From an uncultured Collinsella sp. (GTDB lineage: Bacteria > Actinomycetota > Coriobacteriia > Coriobacteriales > Coriobacteriaceae), in assembly GCA_959026535.1 (NCBI GenBank), contig CAUFMB010000018.1, positions 1-39,983 of the forward strand: a stretch of 39,983 nt of DNA. Direction: 5' to 3'. Within the stretch, counting starts at the first letter, position 1, and each line of letters opens with the position of its first letter. This document shows positions 1-6,901 of the stretch, piece after piece. The notes under the pieces are model-generated. The model did not search any database and had not been told where the DNA came from. It was given only the letters and a program-made list of their open reading frames with translations. Both the position numbers and the translations under genes were made by a program.

Positions 1-45
1 GTGGGCGGCGGTGCTGATTCGCAATATAGGTGGTGTCGAAAGGGC

Positions 46-537
46 CTAGGACTCATTATAGATATTAACGGTCAAGAATGCGGCTACGAACGCAGCGAGA
101 AAACCCTTGGTTCCCATATAGCCGGTTTCAAAAACAGATGTATCTGCTCCGCCAATCGAGACAACATCGTTCGTCACCGATAGTAAGAGCATGCCGCACA
201 TGGCACAAACCATGCACGAGGTGGGGTTGAGAGATTTACCCGAAGGCATGCGACGGTTCATCGACATGGCAAGTGAGCTCGCCGTGGTGCCGGCCACCAT
301 AATGCCAAGAAGTCCCATGGTATATGCATAGATTTTATTGAAGAAATCCAGCACCTCAGGCGGAAGCGTGATGCCTACATAGGCAGGGAGCGTCGAAAGA
401 AGAAGGAACAGGCTCGAGAACAGCACAATTGGCATATTCGAGAGAAAGCCATCCTTGATCGCCACCAGATAAATGTTCCTCGAGATTTTGTCGAAGAGGG
501 GCTGGTGTTTTTCAAGGAATTTGACGATAGCGTCCAT
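46..537 (-). pseudogene. PTS lactose/cellobiose-type IIC, N-terminal fragment
   Basis: The reading frame gives about 163 residues that resemble the first third of the sugar-translocating IIC subunit of the lactose/cellobiose PTS family: a start MDAIVKFLEKHQPLFDKI, then hydrophobic segments including FLSNMPIVLFSSLFLLLSTL and the motif GFLAAFVAAFLTVNIY. Intact members have about 420-450 residues and eight or more membrane segments, but here a TAG follows NIYNES at 46-48. The start at 537 has AGGA eight bases upstream. Bases 1-45 read on the minus strand may hold weakly similar family sequence (a PP-containing segment) in shifting frames, which suggests decay rather than a short protein. It diverges from the gene at 894. 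An alternative is an assembly error; the rest of the gene lies outside the window. Confidence 0.6.
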
Positions 538-610
538 AACACATCCTTTCATGATTCCCGGGCACGTAACGATTTATCCGGACTCAACCGTCGTCGTCCC
601 CGTTTGTATC

Positions 611-624
611 CACTTATGTAAGTG
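611..624. promoter_or_regulatory. inverted repeat CACTT-4-AAGTG, candidate operator
   Basis: A perfect inverted repeat CACTTATGTAAGTG lies 74 bp upstream of the IIC fragment in the divergent intergenic region (553-893). Size and symmetry fit a site for a GntR-type dimer, and the GntR gene at 1869 is the obvious candidate. Binding is inferred. Confidence 0.3.
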
Positions 625-721
625 AATACGTTCTTGTGCGAAATGTAATATCATTTGCGCGATTTGTCATAACCAATTCTTTTTCCGCTTTATCGATATG
701 TCAAGAATTCAAATACTTATT

Positions 722-808
722 CGGTGAACGGTAGCTGATTACTATAAGGTTTTCTCAGCTAAAGACTATTTTCCCTGAGCAGTACTATAAGTTTGCAACC
801 GTTCACCG
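722..808. repeat. inverted repeat CGGTGAACGGT / ACCGTTCACCG, 65-nt loop
   Basis: Arms at 722-732 and 798-808 are exact reverse complements (11 bp). The loop contains a direct repeat TACTATAAG (740-748 and 783-791) and a CTCAG/CTGAG pair. The same 11-bp arms recur at 17381-17410 with an 8-nt loop, upstream of the amino-sugar PTS operon. This could be a regulator site or a dispersed palindromic repeat. Confidence 0.5.
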
Positions 809-829
809 ATTGGATATAACATATTGAAT

Positions 830-847
830 ATATTGTTGTAACAATAT
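830..847. promoter_or_regulatory. inverted repeat ATATTGTT-GT-AACAATAT, candidate operator
   Basis: A perfect 8-bp inverted repeat with a 2-bp centre sits 46 bp upstream of the ATG at 894, where promoter or repressor-site sequence is expected. It is a candidate operator for the regulator encoded at 1869. The rest of 553-893 is AT-rich divergent promoter region with no gene. Confidence 0.35.
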
Positions 848-893
848 TAGAGACAATGTCACAAGCCTGTCGTTCTAGTCAAAGGAAGTAACA

Positions 894-1814
894 ATGCCCA
901 AACGATTACTGAACATGTCCGCATCCGATTTTGCCGCCACGTCACCCATGGATCTAAAGCAGGCAATTCTGGCTTCCGAGGGACGTACCATCATGGCGGA
1001 AAACGTACCCTCTTCCCAATTTCTCGGCGGCGTTACTAATGCCGAAATCGAACGTGCCGCAGGTGCCGACCTGCTTCTGTTTAACGCGCTCGATGTGTTC
1101 GATCCAGTTATTGCCGGTATTCCAGATGATCTCAATGAAAACCCGGTCACTTGGGTGAAGCGAGCATGCGGAAGGCCCATTGGCGTCAATCTGGAGCCAG
1201 TTGATAACGAGGCAGAGATGTCTGAATCCCGAACGGAAATCCCCATGGGTCGTCGCGTCTCTCCCAAGACCTTAGAAAAGGCTAACGAACTCGGATTTGA
1301 TTTTATCTGCCTGACGGGCAACCCTGGAACCGGCGTCTCCAACGATGCAATCGCCCATTCGATCAAACTCTCCAAAGAGCATTTCAATGGCCTGATCATA
1401 GCCGGAAAAATGCATGGAGCAGGCGTTGCGGAACCTGTCATGACGCTCGAAATTGCGCGCAAGTTTGTTGACCTCGGCGTCGATATCCTTCTCGTACCAG
1501 CCCCCTACACCGTCCCTTGCTTCCAAGAAGCAGACCTGCGCGCCATCGTAGACTTTGTACGATCCCACAACGTAGGCAAGTCAATTGAAGAGAAGGTTCT
1601 CGTCATGGCGGCGAACGGGACGAGTCAAGACTCCTGCGACAGCGAGACCATTAAGAAAATAGGCCTTGCAGCAAAAGCAGCCGGCGCTGACCTCCAACAT
1701 ATCGGGGACTCCATGAACGGTATTTGCCTGCCCCAGAATATCTTCACGCTCGGACAAGCCCTTCGTGGATACAGGCATCAGATCGTCATGCTGAGCCGCT
1801 CTGTGATACGTTAA
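894..1814 (+). CDS. TIM-barrel-like protein of the PTS-associated PEP-mutase-like family
   Basis: A 306-residue protein, complete, with AAAGGAAG upstream of the ATG. Recognisable parts are the N-terminal SEGRTIMAENVP and GGVTNAEIERAAGADLLLFN, a middle GRPIGVNLEPVD, FICLTGNPGTGVS, and the end GDSMNGICLPQNI followed by RGYRHQIVMLSRS. I recall proteins of this type lying next to cellobiose-type PTS genes and being annotated as PEP phosphonomutase-like or HAD-like; the alternating beta-alpha pattern looks like a TIM barrel, but no reaction is established. It forms a unit with the GntR gene 54 bp downstream and is divergent from the broken PTS IIC gene, so a role in metabolism of that PTS's sugar is inferred. 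Identification by memory of motifs, not by search. Confidence 0.55.
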   Translation: MPKRLLNMSASDFAATSPMDLKQAILASEGRTIMAENVPSSQFLGGVTNAEIERAAGADLLLFNALDVFDPVIAGIPDDLNENPVTWVKRACGRPIGVNLEPVDNEAEMSESRTEIPMGRRVSPKTLEKANELGFDFICLTGNPGTGVSNDAIAHSIKLSKEHFNGLIIAGKMHGAGVAEPVMTLEIARKFVDLGVDILLVPAPYTVPCFQEADLRAIVDFVRSHNVGKSIEEKVLVMAANGTSQDSCDSETIKKIGLAAKAAGADLQHIGDSMNGICLPQNIFTLGQALRGYRHQIVMLSRSVIR

Positions 1815-1868
1815 GGTTACCTTGCCCACGTTACATCCCGACTGAGGCAACCATCAGGTATAACCAAC

Positions 1869-2606
1869 ATGCAAACTGAGGCTCTAATGCTCGATACACA
1901 CGAAAAACGGCCACTCTATTTACAGCTCACCGACGCGCTGCTCAAGCAGATCGTCGATGAATATCAAGCAGACGATAAACTTCCAACAGAAATGGAACTC
2001 TGCGACGAATACGCCGTAAGCAGAACAACCGTCCGACTTGCCATGAGTGAGCTGGAGCGTCGTGGAAGTATCTATCGAATCCAAGGTAAGGGATCGTTTG
2101 TTGCACCGAAACGCGTTAGCGAGCTCAATTCACTTTTAGACTTTGACTTTGCAAGCCATTGCGATGGCGTTGATCCGGATGCCATCACCAAACATTTCGG
2201 CGGCCTCACATCAGGTCGTCCAATTTCCGTAATGATGCTCCAACAATTTGGATGTCAAAGTCGCGATGAAATTCAGCGTCTTGAATTGACCTACGAACTT
2301 GAAGGCAGCTTCATAGGCGCTGATACGTTCTTCATTTCAAAGTCGCGCGTTCCGAATAACCAGTTAGATTTTCAGGCATTTAGCAGAATCATGGACGACT
2401 TGTCCAAGTCTATCCAATCTGTTAGGGAAAGCTATAGAGCACGTCAGCTTAGCGATTCCGAAGCCAGTAATTATGGTGTTGCAAAACTTCCGGTCATCGA
2501 ACTGACTCATTATGCTTACGACTCCGGAGGCAAACTAATCTCAATTGTCTGCCGCACCGTCTTAACTGGGCGAATCCCTTATCAAAACTTTATTTTCAAG
2601 TCCTAA
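1869..2606 (+). CDS. GntR family transcriptional regulator with UTRA domain
   Basis: A 245-residue protein. The N-terminal winged helix is typical: RPLYLQLTDALLKQIVDEY, KLPTEMELCDEYAVSRTTVR, and GSIYRIQGKGSFVAP at about residues 15-82. The rest fits the UTRA effector-binding domain, which senses small sugars or phosphosugars in the HutC/FarR subfamily. Two starts are possible: ATG at 1869 or ATG at 1887 (MLDTHEKRPLYLQL), the latter with GAGG seven to eight bases upstream and closer to the family's usual start. It follows the TIM-barrel gene in the same direction, so it probably controls that unit and the divergent PTS IIC gene through the inverted repeats at 611-624 or 830-847 (inferred). Confidence 0.88.
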   Translation: MQTEALMLDTHEKRPLYLQLTDALLKQIVDEYQADDKLPTEMELCDEYAVSRTTVRLAMSELERRGSIYRIQGKGSFVAPKRVSELNSLLDFDFASHCDGVDPDAITKHFGGLTSGRPISVMMLQQFGCQSRDEIQRLELTYELEGSFIGADTFFISKSRVPNNQLDFQAFSRIMDDLSKSIQSVRESYRARQLSDSEASNYGVAKLPVIELTHYAYDSGGKLISIVCRTVLTGRIPYQNFIFKS

Positions 2607-2618
2607 TGTTCTTTTTCT

Positions 2619-2919
2619 TTTGTCTCGATCTGTAACACGTAGCCGAGTTTTTAAGTCCTAACCGTTACAGATCGAGACAAACAAGGTAGACCCCGCCGAA
2701 TTGTCTCAATCTGTAACACTAAGACCGGTTTTGGACGTCTAGATGTTACAGATTGAGATGAATGCGCAGGCCAATCCTCTCAATCTCAATCTGTAACAAC
2801 TAGCTGAATTATTCGGTCCTAGCTGTTACAGATCGAGACAAACGGAATAGGCCGGGTCAAAAATCTCAATCTGTAATATCTGGTTGGTGGTTTCACCCCT
2901 ACCTGTTACAGGTTGAGAC
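2619..2919. repeat. array of eight 15-bp repeats in alternating orientation, 40-bp pitch
   Basis: The 15-mer TCTCAATCTGTAACA (or the TCTCGATC variant) starts at 2623, 2704, 2784 and 2864. Its reverse complement TGTTACAGATCGAGA (with small variants) starts at 2663, 2744, 2824 and 2904. Successive starts are 40, 41, 40, 40, 40, 40 and 40 bp apart, with 25-26-nt spacers. Each F/R pair forms a 14-18-bp hairpin with a loop of about 25 nt; pair 1 extends to 18 bp (2619-2636 with 2664-2681). The four loops share a loose pattern (CTAG-like edges, T-rich centre), and spacers 2678-2703 and 2839-2863 share CAAAC and TAG-CC blocks, so the array is probably four diverged copies of an 80-bp unit. It begins 12 bp after the GntR stop codon. 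No coding frame is convincing. Confidence 0.9.
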
Positions 2920-2943
2920 GATTTGATAGTGGAGTCCTTATTT

Positions 2944-2972
2944 GCGCGTCATATCGCGTAGCGCTGACGCGC
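2944..2972. repeat. inverted repeat GCGCGTCA / TGACGCGC
   Basis: 8-bp perfect arms (2944-2951, 2965-2972) with a 13-nt loop lie between the array and the DeoR stop codon. There is no T-run on either side, so it is not a clear terminator. A second weak hairpin, GGAGG...CCTCC, follows near 2991-3007. I see no gene in 2607-3038. Confidence 0.3.
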
Positions 2973-3038
2973 TGGTTTCCACAATGACAGGAGGTAAAAG
3001 TCCTCCCGCATCACCCGTTGGCAATCCCGTAGCGATAA

Positions 3039-3803
3039 CTAGCAAATAACCTGCGTGTGTTCCTCGATGGCGGCACGATCCTCGGCGGCGATGCCCGGCT
3101 CGCACACCACGGCGTCCAAATTGTCCAGGCGGCAGAAGGTGTAGAAGTCGCGCTTGCCGATCTTGCTGGAGTCGGCGATCAGATAGCGCGAGTCGGCCTT
3201 GCTAAAGGCGAGCTGCTGGATGCGGCCCTCTTCCATATTGGATGTAGACACGTCGCCGTCCAGAATGCCGTTGGCACCGATAAACGCCGCGTCGATGCCC
3301 AGCGCACGCAGGGTATCCTCGGCCGTTGGTCCCACAAAAGCGGCGGTGCGGCGACGGTACATGCCGCCCACCAGGCACAGGTCGCAGTCTTCGCGCGCCT
3401 CGAGCAGGTTAAACACCGAAAGCGAATTGGTCACAATGCGCAGGCGAAACGCCGGCAGCATCGAGGCCATCTGCTCAACCGTGGTGCCCGTGCCCAAAAA
3501 GATGGTCGAGCCTTCCTCGATAAGCTCCACAGAACGGCGCGCAATCTGCAACTTTTCCTCGGCATGCTTCGTGCGCTTTTCGCTGTGCGAATACTCATGG
3601 CGCAGCATAGCGTGTGGACGGCCCTGCGCACTGCGGGCTCCGCCGTGCACGCGCTCGATCTCGCCCAGGCTCGCAAGCTCCTCAAGGTCACGGCGGATCG
3701 TCATATCCGAGACACCTAACGCATCCGAAATCTCCTTGACCGAGACCGTTCCCTGTTCCTCGAGCAGCTGCCGAACCTTATCCTGTCGCTCCGCTTTAAT
3801 CAC
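3039..3803 (-). CDS. DeoR family transcriptional repressor (sugar-phosphate responsive)
   Basis: Read from the GTG at 3803 this is a 254-residue protein starting MIKAERQDKVRQLLEEQG; an AGGA seven bases upstream favours it over the GTG at 3830. The DeoR helix-turn-helix is clear: VSVKEISDALGVSDMTIRRD followed by LGEIERVHGGAR. The C-terminal DeoR sensor domain has the sugar-phosphate pocket motif FLGTGTTVEQMA, then VTNSLSVFNLL, LVGGMYRRRTAAFVGP, AFIGANGI and the late ADSSKIGKRDF. Such repressors respond to phosphorylated sugars (LacR, FruR, GatR types). It is divergent from the galactose mutarotase gene across about 205 bp, so control of galactose or tagatose metabolism is likely but inferred. 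Confidence 0.9.
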   Translation of the reverse strand: MIKAERQDKVRQLLEEQGTVSVKEISDALGVSDMTIRRDLEELASLGEIERVHGGARSAQGRPHAMLRHEYSHSEKRTKHAEEKLQIARRSVELIEEGSTIFLGTGTTVEQMASMLPAFRLRIVTNSLSVFNLLEAREDCDLCLVGGMYRRRTAAFVGPTAEDTLRALGIDAAFIGANGILDGDVSTSNMEEGRIQQLAFSKADSRYLIADSSKIGKRDFYTFCRLDNLDAVVCEPGIAAEDRAAIEEHTQVIC

Positions 3804-4008
3804 GATGAGTCCTCGCTGTTCCACGCTCACGTCAATTCAAACAATAACGAACAAATTGTATCAGACTCGCGCGCGTCAGAAATGAACGCCCGCACAGCTC
3901 CAATCATCACTTTTTTGAGAAAAATACCCCCTGCTTTAGTGGGGTGTAGTGATAATCTTGCCTGTTCGCGCTACAGTTTGTCGGAAATACCTCGATGTTA
4001 GGAACCAA

Positions 4009-5061
4009 ATGATCACTTCCGAGCTTTTCGGCACCGCGCCGTGCGGTACCCCCGTTCATCGTTACACCCTCAACGGGCCCGAGATCTGCGTTCGCATTAT
4101 GGACTATGGCGCCACCGTGTTGGGCATCGATGTGCCCGACATCCCCGGCAACGTGCGCGATGTGGTGCTGGGCTTCGATAGGCTCGAGGATTACTTTGAC
4201 AACCCCGCCTGCTTTGGCGCGACCATCGGGCCTGTGGCCAACCGCACTGCAGGTGCCACGATCACCATCGCCGGCACGGACTGGCATATGCCCGCCAACG
4301 AGGGCGCCAACAACCTGCACAGCGATCTTGAACATGGTCTGCACAAGCGCGTATGGGACGTTGAGCTCGACGAGGTCCACAATGCCGTGCGCATGACCAC
4401 CTCGCTTGAGGATGGTGAGCTGGGCCTTCCCGGCAACCGCACCTTTACGGCCGTGTTTACCGTGACGCGCACCGGCTGCTTCCGTATCGAATATGGCTGT
4501 GAGAGCGACCGCGCCACGTACGTGTCCATGACCAACCACACGTACTTTAACCTTGCCGGTCACAACGCCGGCATGGACTGTGAGCACTTCTTTGTTGCTA
4601 ACGCTGCCCACTACCTGCCCATCAACGAGCAGAACATCCCCACCGGCGAGATTGCTCCGGTCGAGGGCACGCCGTTTGACTTCCGTGAGCTGCGCCCCGT
4701 CGCGCCTGGCATGGAGGCCGACGATCCACAGATTAAGCAGGCACGCGGCTACGACCACTGCCTGTGCATCGATGACTATCAGTACGGTCGCAACCTGCGC
4801 CGCGCGATGCACGCCGAGGAGATGTGGACCGGTCGCGAGCTGGACTACTACACCACCGCACCGGGCGTGCAGCTCTACACCGGCAACTGGCTGGGCGACG
4901 AGCACGCCAAGGACGATGCTAACTATGGCTGGGGCGCCGGCTTTGCTCTCGAGGCCGAGATGTACCCCGACACGCCGCACCAGCCGTTGTTCCCGCAGGG
5001 CATTGTGGGCCCGGGTCACCCCTACAGCAATGTGATCGAATACCACTTTATGAGGCACTAA
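4009..5061 (+). CDS. galM: aldose 1-epimerase (galactose mutarotase)
   Basis: A 350-residue cytoplasmic enzyme interconverting alpha and beta anomers of galactose or glucose, feeding the Leloir or tagatose routes. The ATG at 4009 (MITSELFGTAPCG) has AGGA five to six bases upstream and fits the family start; the frame is open to 3949 but that part is unlike GalM. Motifs in order: LGFDRLEDY, GATIGPVANRTA, NEGANNLHSDLEHGLHKRVWD (substrate-contact His), MTNHTYFNLAG (catalytic His), YDHC (substrate Asp), and ALEAEMYPDTPHQP, whose first Glu is the expected catalytic base. Length is normal for the family. Divergent from the DeoR repressor and followed by its own hairpin at 5088-5122, so probably monocistronic. 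Confidence 0.93.
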   Translation: MITSELFGTAPCGTPVHRYTLNGPEICVRIMDYGATVLGIDVPDIPGNVRDVVLGFDRLEDYFDNPACFGATIGPVANRTAGATITIAGTDWHMPANEGANNLHSDLEHGLHKRVWDVELDEVHNAVRMTTSLEDGELGLPGNRTFTAVFTVTRTGCFRIEYGCESDRATYVSMTNHTYFNLAGHNAGMDCEHFFVANAAHYLPINEQNIPTGEIAPVEGTPFDFRELRPVAPGMEADDPQIKQARGYDHCLCIDDYQYGRNLRRAMHAEEMWTGRELDYYTTAPGVQLYTGNWLGDEHAKDDANYGWGAGFALEAEMYPDTPHQPLFPQGIVGPGHPYSNVIEYHFMRH

Positions 5062-5087
5062 GCCCACAACGCAACATATCGCACAGC

Positions 5088-5122
5088 AGCGCCCGCCGGC
5101 ACCACCGCCGACGGGCGCTTTG
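5088..5122 (+). terminator. intrinsic terminator after galM
   Basis: AGCGCCCG (5088-5095) pairs with CGGGCGCT (5112-5119), with additional CGG/CCG pairing inside, followed by a short T stretch. It begins 26 bp after the galM stop codon. Confidence 0.75.
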
Positions 5123-5125
5123 CTA

Positions 5126-5158
5126 CCTAGTCATTGGGGACGTTCTTAAATGACTAGT
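5126..5158. repeat. 33-bp CTAGTCATT palindromic element, single copy
   Basis: CTAGTCATT (5127-5135) and AATGACTAG (5149-5157) flank a 13-nt loop GGGGACGTTCTTA. The same sequence occurs as an inverted dimer at 32591-32651. Here it supplies the last four codons (QLVI) and the TAA stop of the orphan IIB gene on the minus strand. It looks like a REP-type mobile palindrome; the class is inferred. Confidence 0.75.
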
Positions 5159-5625
5159 TGGATGGGGTCGGGATTGGAGCTGGGGAGATAACGGATTTCT
5201 AGTTCTATGCCGAGTTCTTGCAGCTCTTTGAAGGCGGCGATGTCCGTATTGTCTACGGCAACGGCAGGAGTTGCGGAGCGCTTGCCCTCACCCGCCCGCA
5301 TATGGCCAATGCTGATCTTGGCGATCGGCACACCACTCTTAACCAGCGCGAGCGCATCGACGGGTGAGGCTACCATGATCAGAATCCACTGACGCGGCGT
5401 TGCGGTATGAATGATGTCGATGGTCCTTTGCACCGAGAAAAACCGTGTCCAGACGCCTTCTGGCGCCGCCACCCTCATGGGTGCCCATTGGCGCGAATCC
5501 GCCGCGATCTCATCGTTGACGATTAGGACAAGGTTGGAACCCACGGCTTCGTTCCACAGCTCAACATCTTGCCCGTAAATGAAACGGTCGTCGATGCGTG
5601 TGAGAAGAATCTTGGGTTGAGCCAT
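5146..5625 (-). CDS. orphan PTS mannose-family IIB paralogue with active-site His replaced by Tyr
   Basis: 159 residues, clearly homologous to the IIB at 15714-16196 (shared ILLTRID, TRFFS, LVKGGVPI-like segment and AAFKELQELG-ELEIR). IIB accepts phosphate from IIA on a His in RLVHGQV; here the segment reads RFIYGQDVE, so residue 17 is Tyr (codon TAC). Phosphotransfer by the normal mechanism should be impossible. No IIA, IIC or IID gene is next to it. The last codons and stop lie inside the palindromic element 5126-5158, so the natural C-terminus may have been altered. It could be a decaying duplicate, but the frame is fully open over the usual length, so a non-catalytic regulatory or decoy role is possible (inference). 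The start MAQPKILLTRIDDR matches the family. Confidence 0.85.
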   Translation of the reverse strand: MAQPKILLTRIDDRFIYGQDVELWNEAVGSNLVLIVNDEIAADSRQWAPMRVAAPEGVWTRFFSVQRTIDIIHTATPRQWILIMVASPVDALALVKSGVPIAKISIGHMRAGEGKRSATPAVAVDNTDIAAFKELQELGIELEIRYLPSSNPDPIQLVI

Positions 5626-5714
5626 GGCTGCCCCATTCTGCTTGAGACCCGTAAGAGCAAGATGTCACGCCTCCAATATTAGTGCATTTAAAGTGAGAAA
5701 AGCCGTCAGAACAC

Positions 5715-5743
5715 TTGCGCAGATGTGCGATGTCCCGTATCAT
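5715..5743 (+). promoter_or_regulatory. promoter of the tRNA-Thr gene
   Basis: TTGCGC (5715-5720) and TATCAT (5738-5743) are separated by exactly 17 bp, and the tRNA starts 40 bp further on. Good spacing, moderate match to the vegetative consensus. Confidence 0.6.
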
Positions 5744-5782
5744 AGACAGCCGTTGACGCCTCAGTTGCGTCACCACATGGCC

Positions 5783-5858
5783 GCCAGCGTAGCTCAGTTG
5801 GTAGAGCACCGCTCTCGTAAAGCGGGGGTCACCGGTTCGAGCCCGGTCGCTGGCTCCA
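5783..5858 (+). tRNA. tRNA-Thr (anticodon CGT)
   Basis: A full cloverleaf can be drawn: acceptor GCCAGCG (5783-5789) with CGCTGGC (5848-5854), D stem GCTC/GAGC, anticodon stem CCGCT/AGCGG with loop CTCGTAA, T stem ACCGG/CCGGT with loop TTCGAGC, discriminator T, and an encoded CCA at 5856-5858. The anticodon CGT at 5816-5818 reads ACG, so it carries threonine. It has its own promoter and is followed 12 bp later by a strong terminator. Confidence 0.97.
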
Positions 5859-5869
5859 TTGCACAAGAT

Positions 5870-5893
5870 AGCCGCCTCCGGGCGGCTTTTTTG
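5870..5893 (+). terminator. intrinsic terminator of the tRNA gene
   Basis: AGCCGCC (5870-5876), a 4-nt loop TCCG, and GGCGGCT (5881-5887) are followed by an unbroken T run. A textbook rho-independent terminator. Confidence 0.92.
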
Positions 5894-5902
5894 TTGCCTC
5901 AT

Positions 5903-6268
5903 TTATTTGCGAAGAACATCGGCTAGCCGCAGGATTGAAATCATCGACCGATAAGTGAGTTCCACTTTTTCGCCCGCAAGCAGTCGTTTCGAGCCAATCT
6001 CATCTAGCCCCACAAGCCGAGAAAACAGCTGGCCGCTCATCGTGCCATCGTCAATTGATTCCCTTATGGTCTTCAAAACGTCCGTATCATGAAGCGATGC
6101 CGAGCTGTAGGAGGCAACACGAGCGGAACTCTCAATTAACGACGAGACAAAAGGATGGAGATGCTTTGGACATAGTCCATCAAACACCACATCCCCATTG
6201 TCGTTCGAACCGACCAGGCGCCAAGCATAATGATCGACCCAGTCATCTCCGTCATATATGGCGTCCAT
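5903..6268 (-). CDS. hypothetical protein, 3' part of a frameshifted gene
   Basis: From the ATG at 6268 (MDAIYDGDDWVDHYAWRLVG, with GGGAAG upstream) this gives 121 residues; the frame is open back to a TTG at 6358. I do not recognise a family. The protein is acidic and mixed alpha/beta in appearance, ending in a helix-rich stretch with LLAGEKVELTYRSMISILRL. The 63-codon frame at 6283-6474 runs directly into it: removing one CT unit from the CT run at 6285-6295 would join the two into one protein of about 189 residues reading RPDVQIGFSLDGKLLMD across the junction. So this is probably the 3' part of a broken or phase-variable gene. No neighbour suggests a function. Confidence 0.55.
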   Translation of the reverse strand: MDAIYDGDDWVDHYAWRLVGSNDNGDVVFDGLCPKHLHPFVSSLIESSARVASYSSASLHDTDVLKTIRESIDDGTMSGQLFSRLVGLDEIGSKRLLAGEKVELTYRSMISILRLADVLRK

Positions 6269-6282
6269 GAGCAACTTCCCGT

Positions 6283-6474
6283 CTAGAGAGAGAAACCTAT
6301 CTGGACATCGGGGCGCAAGACCGCAATCCATATCGGGCCTGCAGCAGCTCCGACCCAACGCACCACATAGGTTCCCTTTCGTACATGTGTATCAATCTGC
6401 CCCGAAATGCCGGTGAATGCAATTCCAGACCCGTTTGTCGGATAGCAATCGACGTATTTTTGTTTTCCGCTCAC
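6283..6474 (-). pseudogene. 5' part of the frameshifted hypothetical gene
   Basis: 63 codons from a GTG at 6474 (MSGKQKYVDCYPTNGSG) to a TAG at 6283. The stop arises just after a run of alternating CT bases on the coding strand. Loss of two bases there gives a clean fusion to the downstream frame. The ribosome site is weak (AAGG only two bases from the GTG), so the true start may lie elsewhere. No family recognised. Confidence 0.4.
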
Positions 6475-6651
6475 AACCTTGTATAGATATATCGTTCCAG
6501 CAAAAGAGAAAGTATCGTGCCTATTTTAGATCTATATGGCCAATTCGAGCCCTCACCATGGCAATTGTTGCAGCTGGGTTTCTTTTCATTAAAATTTCAC
6601 TTTGGTAAATCCCCGCCCCTAAGCATTAAACCCGAAGTCCACCGAGCGGGC

Positions 6652-6732
6652 GAAAGTAAAAGAGGGTCGAACCAGAAGCAGTTCCCAGACAATTGGCGTC
6701 CGGCCAGACACTTCGGTTCGACCCTTTCTTTC
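6652..6732. repeat. long imperfect inverted repeat around AGGGTCGAACC / GGTTCGACCCT
   Basis: Arms 6663-6673 and 6715-6725 pair perfectly over 11 bp; GAAG/CTTC inside and GAAAG/CTTTC outside extend the stem with small bulges. No gene is visible in 6475-6901, and the short frames across it look like noise. It could be a structured RNA or an insertion-element remnant. Confidence 0.4.
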
Positions 6733-6795
6733 AGGATTCTGGCGAACATCCGCCAAACCGAGCACAACGCCGCCGGCAACTCTCCTACTCAACAA

Positions 6796-6845
6796 CAAGC
6801 CCCGCCAACCGCAATCCCCAAGGGAACCGCGATTAACGGGGCTCA
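6796..6845 (-). terminator. probable terminator of the YhcH-family gene
   Basis: On the minus strand AGCCCCG, an inner AATCGC/GCGGTT-like stem, and CGGGGCT are followed by TTGTTGTTG, about 60-105 bases after the stop codon at 6902. The stem is long and imperfect and the T-run is interrupted. Confidence 0.5.
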
Positions 6846-6901
6846 AGCGCGCTCCTCAATGGAATCACGTCATCAGACGAGCAGCTCAGCCGAGCAGTGC
6901 G

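Noticed and set aside
2619..2919. CRISPR array
   Set aside because: Repeats are 15 bp and alternate in orientation; CRISPR repeats keep one orientation and are 23 bp or longer, and no cas genes are near.
3907..5067. A 386-codon minus-strand frame opposite galM
   Set aside because: All mutarotase motifs are on the plus strand; the antisense product is low-complexity Val/His/Gly with no recognisable domain.
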